DNA of 10,268 nucleotides from an uncultured Ruminococcus sp. Its GTDB lineage: Bacteria > Bacillota > Clostridia > Oscillospirales > Acutalibacteraceae. The translations under genes were made by a program, and so were the position numbers. The notes beneath the pieces were generated by a model. That model searched no databases. It was not told the DNA's origin and saw only the letters and a program-made list of their open reading frames with translations. Of the stretch, positions 1-8,333 are shown in pieces; position 1 is the stretch's first letter, and each line of letters starts with the position of its first letter. The stretch covers positions 1 through 10,268 of the forward strand of contig CATOLC010000023.1 in the NCBI GenBank assembly GCA_951800855.1, written 5' to 3'.

Positions 1-1197
1 AGATATACTTCAAAAGAACTATTAAATTTTCAAAGAGCGTCCATCCCTAATGACGGGAAACTTTATAGCGTAACTTATTCGGGATTCAGCATGATAGAAA
101 CAATAAAATCAACCGGAGCTGAAAGTGGCTATTTTGAGCGATGGGCAGGTTATTACTGCAAACAAAATAATGCTTCAGTAAATATGAGCAGATTTGTATA
201 CTACATTAATATAATTCCAGAAATTATAAGTAATATAGCCAACTCAACTATACTTATATCCGGAGTATATCTAATAATCAATGGAAATTTCACAATAGGT
301 ATGCTTACTGCTTTTCAAGGGTTTTTGACAAATTTCTGGGACCCGATTAATGATTTCATAGATATGTATAAAAACTTTGTCAGTATGAAATGTGACATGG
401 AGAGAATTGAAGATGTTTTGGATTATCCAGAAGATGAGGGATTAAACTTTGAAAATAATATAAAAGAAGAAGGAAAACTCAAAGGTTACGTAGATATTAA
501 AAATCTGACTTTTGGATATAACCGTCTTTTACCTCCTCTTATAGAAAATTTCTCGCTTTCATTAAAGCCAGGAAGCAAAATAGCTCTTGTGGGTGGCAGT
601 GGCAGCGGAAAATCTACTATAGCAAAATTAATTATGGGTCTTTATAAACCTTGGCAAGGTGAAATTACATTTGATGGTAAAGAAAAACACGAAATAGATA
701 GTTATAAATTCCACAGCTCTATTTCTATGATTGACCAAGAAAAAACTATGTTTAATGACACAATAAGAAACAATATTAAAATGTGGGATAGTTCTATAGA
801 GGACTTTGCGATGATCCTTGCTGCTAGAGATGCTGAAATCCACTCCGACATAATAAGCAGACCCAATGGATACAACCACATTCTAAAAGAAGGAGGAACG
901 GATTTTTCCGGCGGACAATGTCAGCGTATGGAAATTGCAAGAGCACTCGCTTTGGAGCCGACTATTGTGATTTTTGATGAAGCTACCTCTGCACTTGACG
1001 CAAAAACAGAAAATAATGTAATGAAAAATATCAAAGAGCTCGGATGCACATGTATAATCGTTGCTCACAGGCTTTCTACTGTCAGGGATTGTGATGAGAT
1101 AATTGTCCTTGATAAAGGTAAAGTCGCAGAAAGAGGGACTCACGAGGAGCTCATGGAAAACTCTGGAAAATATAAAGATTTAATTTCTACAGAATAA
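1..1197 (+). CDS. NHLM-type bacteriocin ABC exporter with C39 peptidase, 3' part only (5' end outside window)
   Basis: Inner-membrane ABC exporter subunit expected to cut the leader from a ribosomally made peptide and export the product. The frame is open from position 1 to the TAA at 1195-1197 (398 codons seen), so the Met codon at 91 is internal. Seen here are the last part of the membrane domain (two hydrophobic stretches at codons 64-105) and a whole nucleotide-binding domain: Walker A GGSGSGKST (codons 198-206), signature FSGGQ (302-306), Walker B ending in Asp326-Glu327, and switch His356. All catalytic residues are intact. Family members are about 700 aa and begin with a C39 cysteine peptidase, which would lie upstream. 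The assignment to NHLM ABC1 rests on the resemblance of the membrane-domain end (SGFSMIETIKSTGAE) and on the ABC2-type gene 16 bp downstream. A plain C39 bacteriocin exporter is the alternative. Confidence 0.85.
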   Translation, partial: RYTSKELLNFQRASIPNDGKLYSVTYSGFSMIETIKSTGAESGYFERWAGYYCKQNNASVNMSRFVYYINIIPEIISNIANSTILISGVYLIINGNFTIGMLTAFQGFLTNFWDPINDFIDMYKNFVSMKCDMERIEDVLDYPEDEGLNFENNIKEEGKLKGYVDIKNLTFGYNRLLPPLIENFSLSLKPGSKIALVGGSGSGKSTIAKLIMGLYKPWQGEITFDGKEKHEIDSYKFHSSISMIDQEKTMFNDTIRNNIKMWDSSIEDFAMILAARDAEIHSDIISRPNGYNHILKEGGTDFSGGQCQRMEIARALALEPTIVIFDEATSALDAKTENNVMKNIKELGCTCIIVAHRLSTVRDCDEIIVLDKGKVAERGTHEELMENSGKYKDLISTE

Positions 1198-1200
1198 GAA

Positions 1201-1206
1201 AGAAGG
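1201..1206 (+). promoter_or_regulatory. Ribosome binding site of the second NHLM ABC gene
   Basis: AGAAGG lies 7 nt before the ATG at 1214, inside the 16-bp gap after the preceding stop. It supports that start and shows that the two exporter genes are translated from one transcript. Confidence 0.6.
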
Positions 1207-1213
1207 TAAAAAA

Positions 1214-3382
1214 ATGGATGTTGATTTCTTGGAAAGCCAAGTTGATAAAAGAAGAAAAATGGACCAACAAATGTATGAAAACGCATTTTCTGATTTGGTA
1301 TCAGCTTTAGGAATCCATACTTTAAACAAGCAACAAGAAACAAAAGGTGCCATATCAGACATTCTTTCATATATGGGTCTTGAAATTCCTGAAGTTCCGG
1401 AAAGTCTGAATGAAATAAATTCTCAGCTGGAATATATGCTTAGACCCTCGGGGACAATGAAAAGAAGGGTCGAGCTATATGGAAATTGGTGGAAAGATTC
1501 TTCAGGGTGCTTTTTAGCCAGCACAAAAGATGGCGAGATTATTGCGATTTTACCTGGAAAATGGTCCGGATACCAATATAAAGACAAAAATGGCAAAATT
1601 ATAAAAATAAACAAAAATACAGCTAAAAAAATAAATTCAGATGCATTCTGCTTTTATAAAGCCTTTCCTCTTAAAAAACTTGGTATTCGTGATTTAATCA
1701 CATTTATGATAAAAGGCATACCTAAAGCGGACATTATTTATGTGCTCATGGCGTTTTTGACTGTCCAACTTTTGGGAATGTTTACTGCTCCTTATATAAC
1801 TAAAATCATATATGGAATTTTAATACCTTCAGGTTCAGCTAAATTAATCCTTCCTATATTCAGCTTTTTAATAGGAATGGGGCTGGGAAAAATAATCATA
1901 AATATGAATAAATCAATAATGTTAGGGAAATTTTTAAGAGAACTTAATATCCTTGTAAACAGTGCTATAATGATGAGAATGTTTAGTTTGCCGACAAAAT
2001 TTTTTAAAAATTATTCTTCCGGAGAACTCGCAAGCAGAATGGGCTATATTTCCTCTTTATGCCAGACAGTAGTTGGAGACATTTTCCCTGTTTTACTCAC
2101 AGCAGTGTTCTCTTTAGGATATTTTATACAAATGTACCAGTTCGCACCATCTCTTGTCCTTCCTGGAACGATAGCTATTCTTGCAAGTATCATTTTATCT
2201 GTTATTTTTACCATTATGCAACAAGGAATTATCAAAAAAAAGCTGGAATTATCCCCTAAACTTCAGTCATTTGTTTATGCTCTTTATGGAGGAATGCAAA
2301 AAATAAAAATAACAGGAGCTGAAAAAAGAGTTTTTGCCAAATGGGCTGAAAAGTACTCTGAAGTAGAAAAGCTGGATTATTCCCCTCCTCTTATTTTAAA
2401 AATCCAGTCTGTAATAAGTCTGGCAGTAAGCTCTCTAGGAACAATTGCAATTTATTATTTCACTGCACAATCAGGAACCTCCACAGATAATTATTATGCA
2501 TTTAATACTGCCTATGGAATGGCAGCCGGTGCGATTACAGCATTAAGTGGTGCAGCCATGCAAATTGCAAACTTAGAACCTATTGTTAATATGATTAAAC
2601 CTGTTCTTAATGAAGTGCCGGAAACTAGTATAAATAGGAAAATTGTTACTCATTTGCAAGGAAATATCGAAATAAACAATTTACGTTTTAAATATTCTGA
2701 TAACTCTCCATTCGTGCTGGACGGAATAAATTTAAAAATTAAAAAAGGTGAATATGTTGCCATTGTTGGGAAAACAGGCTGTGGTAAATCAACTCTTATG
2801 AGACTGCTTTTAGGGTTTGAAAAACCTATAAGCGGAGGAATCTACTACGATGGAAAAGACTTAAACAGCTTAGATTTAAAAAGTATGCGTCAAAAAATAG
2901 GCACAGTCATGCAAAATGGAAGTTTATTCCCTGGAGATATATTTTCTAATATTATTGTAACCTCTCCATGGAAAACACTCCCCGACGCTTGGGAAGCTGC
3001 TGAATTAGCAGGAATCAAGGATGATATAGAAGCTATGCCAATGGGGATGCATACTTTAATATCTGAAGGAACAGGCGGGATATCCGGAGGGCAAAAACAA
3101 AGAATCATGATAGCAAGGTCTTTAATTTCGAAACCATCCATCCTATTCTTTGATGAGGCGACTTCGGCTCTAGATAATATAACTCAAAAACACGTATCGG
3201 ACAGCATCGCTAGTTTAAACTGCACTAGATTAGTTATTGCGCACAGGCTCTCCACCATAAAACACTGTGATAGAATAATTGTCCTTAATAACGGAAACAT
3301 TGCAGAAGAGGGAACATATGAAAAACTTATGGAGAAAAGGGGAGAGTTCTACAATCTAGCAATTAGGCAAATAGCTGAATAA
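1214..3382 (+). CDS. NHLM bacteriocin system ABC transporter, ATP-binding/permease protein (ABC2 type), 722 aa
   Basis: Membrane ABC half-transporter, partner of the gene just upstream in exporting a leader-peptide-type (NHLP/Nif11-like) natural product. Residues 1-165 are soluble and contain no C39 peptidase. The stretch near 85-160 (RVELYGNWWKD, then KAFPLKKLG) is typical of the extended N-terminus of NHLM ABC2 proteins. Hydrophobic helices fill about 172-440. The nucleotide-binding domain (about 485-720) has Walker A GKTGCGKST (519-527), signature ISGGQ (623-627), Walker B Asp647-Glu648 and switch His677, all intact, so both subunits look able to hydrolyse ATP. The start at 1214 has a Shine-Dalgarno at 7 nt. 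The gene ends 23 bp before the stop of the convergent ogt gene, so it closes the operon. No precursor peptide or modification enzyme lies downstream. Those genes should be upstream of the window. Confidence 0.88.
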   Translation: MDVDFLESQVDKRRKMDQQMYENAFSDLVSALGIHTLNKQQETKGAISDILSYMGLEIPEVPESLNEINSQLEYMLRPSGTMKRRVELYGNWWKDSSGCFLASTKDGEIIAILPGKWSGYQYKDKNGKIIKINKNTAKKINSDAFCFYKAFPLKKLGIRDLITFMIKGIPKADIIYVLMAFLTVQLLGMFTAPYITKIIYGILIPSGSAKLILPIFSFLIGMGLGKIIINMNKSIMLGKFLRELNILVNSAIMMRMFSLPTKFFKNYSSGELASRMGYISSLCQTVVGDIFPVLLTAVFSLGYFIQMYQFAPSLVLPGTIAILASIILSVIFTIMQQGIIKKKLELSPKLQSFVYALYGGMQKIKITGAEKRVFAKWAEKYSEVEKLDYSPPLILKIQSVISLAVSSLGTIAIYYFTAQSGTSTDNYYAFNTAYGMAAGAITALSGAAMQIANLEPIVNMIKPVLNEVPETSINRKIVTHLQGNIEINNLRFKYSDNSPFVLDGINLKIKKGEYVAIVGKTGCGKSTLMRLLLGFEKPISGGIYYDGKDLNSLDLKSMRQKIGTVMQNGSLFPGDIFSNIIVTSPWKTLPDAWEAAELAGIKDDIEAMPMGMHTLISEGTGGISGGQKQRIMIARSLISKPSILFFDEATSALDNITQKHVSDSIASLNCTRLVIAHRLSTIKHCDRIIVLNNGNIAEEGTYEKLMEKRGEFYNLAIRQIAE

Positions 3383-3405
3383 AAAAACATATAGTCAAAT
3401 AATTT

Positions 3406-3927
3406 TTAAAAATTTTCTTTTTTTAGTGCTTCCGAGCCTATCCTTTCCATATAAAGCAGCTTTATCTTTCTTTCAATTCCACCAGCATAACCTCTAAGAT
3501 TCCCATTGGCTCCTATAACTCTATGGCAAGGTACAATTAATGATATGGCATTATGCCCTACTGCATTTCCCACTGCCTGGGCAGACATACGCTCAATTCC
3601 CCTTTGCCTTGCTATGTTAGAGGCAATTTCTCCATATGTTATGGTTCTTCCAAACGGGACTTTAAGCAATATATCCCAAACAGCTTTACGAAAAGGCGTG
3701 GTTTCCATTAGCAAAGGAGGAGTAAAATCAGGGCATTCCCCACTAAAATAAACATCAAGCCATCTCTTAGTCTCCTTAAAAACAGGTAAATTCTTTTCTT
3801 TGTAACATCTGGATAAAGTGCTCCCAAAATATTTTTGACCATCAAACCAAAGTCCCGCAATCTTACTGTTATTGCTCGCTATCACCATCCCTCCCAAAGG
3901 AGAAACATAACGGCAAATATAAGTCAT
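3406..3927 (-). CDS. ogt: Methylated-DNA--[protein]-cysteine S-methyltransferase (O6-methylguanine repair)
   Basis: Suicide DNA-repair protein that moves the alkyl group from O6-alkylguanine to its own cysteine. The 173-aa length is normal for a single-domain Ogt. Residues 1-75 are the less conserved N-terminal subdomain. Residues 78-165 are the DNA-binding and active-site domain with FGRTITYGEIA (helix-turn-helix start), SAQAVGNAVGHN, and the active-site motif IVPCHRV with acceptor Cys134, followed by GYAGGIERK. At the position of the arginine finger (RAVG in human and E. coli proteins) there is Gln117. From memory this SAQAVG form is common in Clostridia, and I do not read it as loss of activity. 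The start at 3927 has AAGGA 8 nt upstream. The gene lies 41 bp after the 607-aa ABC gene on the same strand, with no clear promoter between, so it is probably the last gene of that operon. Confidence 0.95.
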   Translation of the reverse strand: MTYICRYVSPLGGMVIASNNSKIAGLWFDGQKYFGSTLSRCYKEKNLPVFKETKRWLDVYFSGECPDFTPPLLMETTPFRKAVWDILLKVPFGRTITYGEIASNIARQRGIERMSAQAVGNAVGHNAISLIVPCHRVIGANGNLRGYAGGIERKIKLLYMERIGSEALKKENF

Positions 3928-3968
3928 AACATCATTCCTTAATATATTCGCTCGGCTCTATACTTATC

Positions 3969-5792
3969 TTACTCTATAACGCCATTTTTAAACTGAAATG
4001 TATACATCTTATAATATAACCCTTTTTTCATCATGAGTTCTTCATGCGTACCTTGTTCTGCAATTCCTCCATTATCTATGACAACAATCATATCTGCATA
4101 GCGTATTGTGCTGAGCCTATGTGCTATCACAAAAGAGGTCATACCTTTCATTAAATTTTTAAGTCCTTTTTGAATTCTCGCTTCCGTCCGAGTATCAACC
4201 GATGCTGTCGCCTCATCAAGTATAAGTATTTTGTGTTTTGCAATAATTGCTCTTGCGATGGTTAAAAGCTGCTTTTCTCCGTGAGAAATATTATCTGAGG
4301 ACTCATTTATAATAGTTTCATAGCCATCAGGTAAAGAATTTATGAAGCTGTCTGCACAAGCAAGTTTTGCCGCCTCTTTTACTTCTTCATCTGTACTATT
4401 CATTTTGCCATATCTTATATTTTCCATTATAGTCTCATTAAACAGCCATGGTTCCTGAAAAACCGTCCCAAATAGAGAATATAAGTCTTTTCTTTTAAAA
4501 GATGTTATATCATACCCATCAATTAATATTTGTCCGGCTTTAAGAGGATAAAATCCCATTAAAAGTTTCGTAATTGTAGTCTTGCCCGCTCCTGTATACC
4601 CTACAATTGCAATATTTTCTCCGGACTTTACTTTAAGTGAAAAATCTTTCACCACTAATTTTTCATCATCATACCCAAACCTTAAATTTTTAAATTCTAC
4701 ATCACCTTTTATTTCAATCTCTCTGCCAGTAGTAATTATATATTTACCGTCTAATATGTTTACAATATCTTCTTTTCTATCTATTACTTCCTCTTCATCC
4801 AAAAATTCGAAAATCCTTTGAGCCGCAGAAAATATCTCTTGTAAAGTACCGGTTATCCCGGTCACTGCTGATAAAGGTTTAGCAAACTGGTTTGAATAAG
4901 CTAAAAATGCAAAAATATCTCCAATAGAAATAATGCCAGTCATTGCAAGATAGCCTCCCATTACGCATAAAACAATGTAAGTAAGGCTTGACACCAGCTC
5001 CATAATAGGCGAAACAAAACTCGATAAAAAACCTGCTTTCCATTCAATATGATACATTTTACTGTTTAATTTATTGAATTTTTGTATTGCGGTCCTCTCG
5101 CCGCTAAATGCTTTCACTACACTGTGCCCCTCATACACCTCCTCTATGTACCCATTCATCTTTCCAAGCTGTATACGGTAATCTCTAAAATATTTCTTAG
5201 CTGAGTTTATTAATATAAATACAAAAATAAAACCTATTGGCGTACCTAAAAATGATACAATAGTCATTTGCCAGCTGATTGAAAACATCATATAAACTAT
5301 CCCAAAAAGAACCAATATCGATGAAATTAACTTAGAAAAAATTTGTGTGAGAGATGATACTAACGCATCAACATCATTTGTGATTCTTGAAGTTACTTCC
5401 CCATACGATTCTTTGCTGAAATACTTAAGGGAGAGTCTATATATTTTTTCTGATACCTCTCTTCTAAGTTCATACGTAAGACCTATTGAAATATTGGAAA
5501 CTAAATACCCAGAAATACAAGAGCACACTAAAAACAATGAATATATTACAAAAAGGAATACTAAAAGCTGTAATATACGATTAAAGTCCATACCTCCTCC
5601 GGATATTGCCGAACATACCCCTTCAGAAAGGATATCCATAAGCTGACCTGATAACTTAGGTCCTATTATATTTACAACTGCTTCCGGTAAAGCCAGAAGC
5701 GCAGATAATATAAATTGAAATTTATACTTTGAGGAATATAAAAATATTCTTTTCCAAGTAGAATTATTTTTCATTTGTTTTATCTTTTTCAT
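3969..5792 (-). CDS. Heterodimeric ABC exporter subunit with consensus catalytic residues and degenerate signature motif, 607 aa
   Basis: Type IV (ABCB-like) half-transporter: membrane domain at about 20-315 with six predicted helices, then a nucleotide-binding domain at about 362-600. Walker A is GYTGAGKTT (398-406), Walker B ends in Asp526-Glu527, and the switch His is 558, so its own half-site is catalytically complete. The signature motif is abnormal: ISHGEKQ (502-508) where LSGGQ is expected. In heterodimeric exporters such as TM287/TM288, BmrCD and LmrCD, this goes with a partner whose Walker B and switch residues are degenerate, and the upstream 757-aa gene has exactly that. ATG overlaps the stop of the 757-aa gene (ATGA, 5789-5792), and GGAG precedes it at 9 nt. 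Substrate is not visible from sequence. A multidrug or peptide/lipid exporter is likely. Confidence 0.92.
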   Translation of the reverse strand: MKKIKQMKNNSTWKRIFLYSSKYKFQFILSALLALPEAVVNIIGPKLSGQLMDILSEGVCSAISGGGMDFNRILQLLVFLFVIYSLFLVCSCISGYLVSNISIGLTYELRREVSEKIYRLSLKYFSKESYGEVTSRITNDVDALVSSLTQIFSKLISSILVLFGIVYMMFSISWQMTIVSFLGTPIGFIFVFILINSAKKYFRDYRIQLGKMNGYIEEVYEGHSVVKAFSGERTAIQKFNKLNSKMYHIEWKAGFLSSFVSPIMELVSSLTYIVLCVMGGYLAMTGIISIGDIFAFLAYSNQFAKPLSAVTGITGTLQEIFSAAQRIFEFLDEEEVIDRKEDIVNILDGKYIITTGREIEIKGDVEFKNLRFGYDDEKLVVKDFSLKVKSGENIAIVGYTGAGKTTITKLLMGFYPLKAGQILIDGYDITSFKRKDLYSLFGTVFQEPWLFNETIMENIRYGKMNSTDEEVKEAAKLACADSFINSLPDGYETIINESSDNISHGEKQLLTIARAIIAKHKILILDEATASVDTRTEARIQKGLKNLMKGMTSFVIAHRLSTIRYADMIVVIDNGGIAEQGTHEELMMKKGLYYKMYTFQFKNGVIE

Positions 5793-8062
5793 ATATTTAT
5801 CTCCTCTGCTACCTGAGAAGTTGCTATTTCTTTATATATTGAACATGTCCTTAAAAGCTCTTCATGAGTTCCTTGAGCTAAAATTTCGCCTTTATCAAGA
5901 ACGATTATCTTATCAGAATTCATAACTGTACAAACTCTCTGTGAGATTAATATAACCAAGGAATTTCGAGTGATTTTTGACATGTTTTTTCTTATTTCAA
6001 AGTCAGTTAAAAAATCCATAGATGAAAAACTATCATCAAATATATAAATCGGCGTATCCCGCAAAAGAGCCCTTGCTATGCAAATTTTCTGTCTCTGTCC
6101 CCCGGAGAAATCCTTCCCTTCTTGAGATACCTCTCTTTTCATCCGTGAATCTTTATCTGAGTCCAAAAAGTCTGTAATACAGCATATTTCCATGCATTCG
6201 GCAACTTTTTCTTTACTAGCTTCCAGATTTCCATAACGAAGGTTATACTCCACATCTCCTGAAAATAAAACGCTTTTTTGGGGAACATATGTTATCTTTT
6301 TTCTAAGTTCTTCCTGCGAAATATGCTTAATATTGATTTGATCTATAAGAATTTCTCCTTCTGTAACATCATAAAATCTTGGAATTAAACTGGCCAAAGC
6401 AGACTTTCCAGACCCAGTAGCTCCTATAATCGATACTACCTGCCCCCTTTGGGCTGAGAAATTTATATTTTTAAGTACCATATTTTCTTTATTTCCGTAG
6501 GTAAATGAAACATTTTTAAAGCAAAGTTCGCCCCTAAAATTTTCTTCAAAATTTTTGCACTCTTGTGAATCCTTTACAGAAACTTCCAAATCCAGTACCT
6601 CTAAAATCCTGTTTATAGATATCAGGGCATGAGGAATAGAAAAAAGCATCATTACAAGGGTTAAAAATGCTCCTATAACCATAGAAGAATACTGCACAAA
6701 CGCCATCAAATCTCCAACCTGCATTTTTGACTGGGCAATCTGCTTAGAACCTAGCCATATAATCAGCAAACTTAAAAAATTCATGGTTACTATTAAAAAT
6801 GGAGAAACTCGTAAGACTAATTTATTTACATAAGAAACTATCCCCGAAAGTTCTTTATTAATATGGTCAAATCTGTTTTCCTCCCACTTAGCATTACCAA
6901 AAGTATTAGTAACCATTATTCCGGAAAGGCGTTCTTTTATAATGAGATTAAACTTATCTAAAATTTGCTGCATTAATTCCATTTTCGGTAAAACCATCAT
7001 TAAAACTACAAATATTACTATGGAAGAAATCACAGCACCTAAAAGTATGGTCCAGCTAAGTGAAGCACACTTATTAATAGCCATTATTATTCCTCCACCA
7101 AGCATCACCGGCGGAATAAATATCAAAGTACCTGACATTATCGTCTCTTTCATTTGGTCAACATCATTTATAGTTCTGGTAATAAGAGATGATACTGTTA
7201 TTTTATCAAACTCCTTTTGCGAAAAACTCTCCACTTTATAAAAAACGTCTTTTCTCAGATTCATAATTACGCCTGATGACATTTTAGCCAGAAAATAGCT
7301 TTCCAAAATATTAATTGCCAGTGAAATAATTGTAACAGACAACATAATAAGTCCTACTTTAATAATATAGTTTCTTTGTATTTTAAAAATATCTGTTCCC
7401 ATCTCCATACATATCTGCTTATTAAGTGCAGCGGCAGCCTGGTGCGGGTCAAAATTCATTAAATCTTGTTTATCTAATTCTTTAAGTTCTTCAGCTGAAA
7501 TATTTTCAAAGTCCGAAATCAAATTATAAATGCTCTCTAATTCCACTTGAAAATCACTATTATTTTTATATACAATCTCTTGACTCAAGCCCTTAGCATT
7601 TAACTGTTTAAAAAGTCTCGATATGCATGCAAGAAAAACTTCATTTAAATCTTTTGAATTTTTTTTAGAATCATAAAAATCATCCCTTAAAACATATAAA
7701 ATCTTATCTTTCGCTTTAGGATATTTGTTCTTCACCGCTTCCGAGTTTCCTGATTCTTCCTTTTCATCAATTTGCCCTGTAAAATCTAAAATAGTATATA
7801 GCCGATCCGTAATTGATCTTTCTTCTTCTTTCATAAAATTTGATAACAGCATGTAAGTTTGTTTGGACATCGCTTCGGGAAACGCATTCTCTATTCCGCT
7901 TTGTCTTATTCCTACATCAACTATATCCGACATAAGATTAGGAAGAAACAGCATGCATATTTGTCCAGCTAAAAATCCCGCTATAATAAACAGCAGCGTT
8001 TTCCTATATGGTACGATATATCTGAAAATTTTTCTAATTTTCCACATTTCTTTTATGTTCAT
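5789..8062 (-). CDS. Heterodimeric ABC exporter subunit with degenerate ATP site and long TM1-TM2 loop, 757 aa
   Basis: First gene of the minus-strand operon and partner of the 607-aa subunit. TM1 is at about 22-42. About 185 residues of hydrophilic, Lys/Glu-rich sequence follow, starting GIENAFPEA. TM2 begins near 231, then TM3-TM6 to about 478 and the nucleotide-binding domain at about 510-745. The usual ABCB-like subunit is about 580-620 aa, and the loop explains the excess. Walker A is GATGSGKSA (547-555) and the signature is the consensus FSGGQ (652-656). Walker B is IYIFDDS, with Asp677 in place of the catalytic Glu, and the switch motif reads SQR with Gln708 for His. These are the changes known for the degenerate site of TM287-type subunits. 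ATG at 8062 is preceded by AAAGGA about 9 nt away. I recall Clostridia proteins of 730-760 aa with the same loop, but its function is unknown to me. Confidence 0.92.
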   Translation of the reverse strand: MNIKEMWKIRKIFRYIVPYRKTLLFIIAGFLAGQICMLFLPNLMSDIVDVGIRQSGIENAFPEAMSKQTYMLLSNFMKEEERSITDRLYTILDFTGQIDEKEESGNSEAVKNKYPKAKDKILYVLRDDFYDSKKNSKDLNEVFLACISRLFKQLNAKGLSQEIVYKNNSDFQVELESIYNLISDFENISAEELKELDKQDLMNFDPHQAAAALNKQICMEMGTDIFKIQRNYIIKVGLIMLSVTIISLAINILESYFLAKMSSGVIMNLRKDVFYKVESFSQKEFDKITVSSLITRTINDVDQMKETIMSGTLIFIPPVMLGGGIIMAINKCASLSWTILLGAVISSIVIFVVLMMVLPKMELMQQILDKFNLIIKERLSGIMVTNTFGNAKWEENRFDHINKELSGIVSYVNKLVLRVSPFLIVTMNFLSLLIIWLGSKQIAQSKMQVGDLMAFVQYSSMVIGAFLTLVMMLFSIPHALISINRILEVLDLEVSVKDSQECKNFEENFRGELCFKNVSFTYGNKENMVLKNINFSAQRGQVVSIIGATGSGKSALASLIPRFYDVTEGEILIDQINIKHISQEELRKKITYVPQKSVLFSGDVEYNLRYGNLEASKEKVAECMEICCITDFLDSDKDSRMKREVSQEGKDFSGGQRQKICIARALLRDTPIYIFDDSFSSMDFLTDFEIRKNMSKITRNSLVILISQRVCTVMNSDKIIVLDKGEILAQGTHEELLRTCSIYKEIATSQVAEEINI

Positions 8063-8333
8063 TTAAATTTTTCCTTTGTTTCATTTAAGAATTTTATTAT
8101 TTTTAAGTTAAAAACTTGATAGAAGGCATCAAAATTTAAATACGATTAAAATATTATACCAAAGCGAAACAAGTAATAGGATATGTATTATATAATAAAC
8201 AAAATATAAAAGATCTAGGCAGAGAGAAAATAACACTAATCTTTTAATTTCTAATAAAAAATTATTTGAACTCTTATCCACTCTTCTTACAAATATTATA
8301 ACATCTATCCACATAAAAATATATGAAAATTTA
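8063..8333. other. Gene-free AT-rich leader region upstream of the ABC/ogt operon
   Basis: About 270 bp with no believable coding sequence. It contains the candidate extended -10 promoter for the operon (8153-8161, minus strand) and a second TGN-TATAAT match at 8295-8303, also minus strand, with no recognisable -35. A 75-codon minus-strand open frame at 8129-8356 starts inside the transposase remnant and looks like chance. The IS1 transposase similarity stops abruptly at 8334, so the C-terminal part and the end of that element are either deleted or too decayed to see. Confidence 0.5.
8153..8161 (-). promoter_or_regulatory. Candidate extended -10 promoter of the ABC/ogt operon
   Basis: Read on the minus strand the bases are TGGTATAAT, a perfect extended -10 (TGN plus TATAAT). 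The hexamer 17 nt upstream (TCCTAT) is a poor -35, which extended -10 promoters tolerate. Transcription would start near 8146, giving a leader of about 84 nt before the ATG at 8062. In DNA this AT-rich such matches arise by chance. Confidence 0.4.

Noticed and set aside
91..93. ATG at 91 as a true gene start
   Set aside because: The frame is open and protein-like from position 1 and matches the interior of an ABC membrane domain, so this Met is internal.
3383..3420. Shared terminator between the convergent NHLM ABC and ogt genes
   Set aside because: The only palindrome (AATTTTTAAAAATT) is pure A/T and very weak. The 23-bp gap holds no G-C stem, so I cannot support a terminator.
8116..8132. 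TTGAT/ATCAA hairpin in the ABC operon leader
   Set aside because: Only five A/T-rich pairs with a 7-nt loop. This is expected by chance in such DNA and is not enough for an attenuator call.
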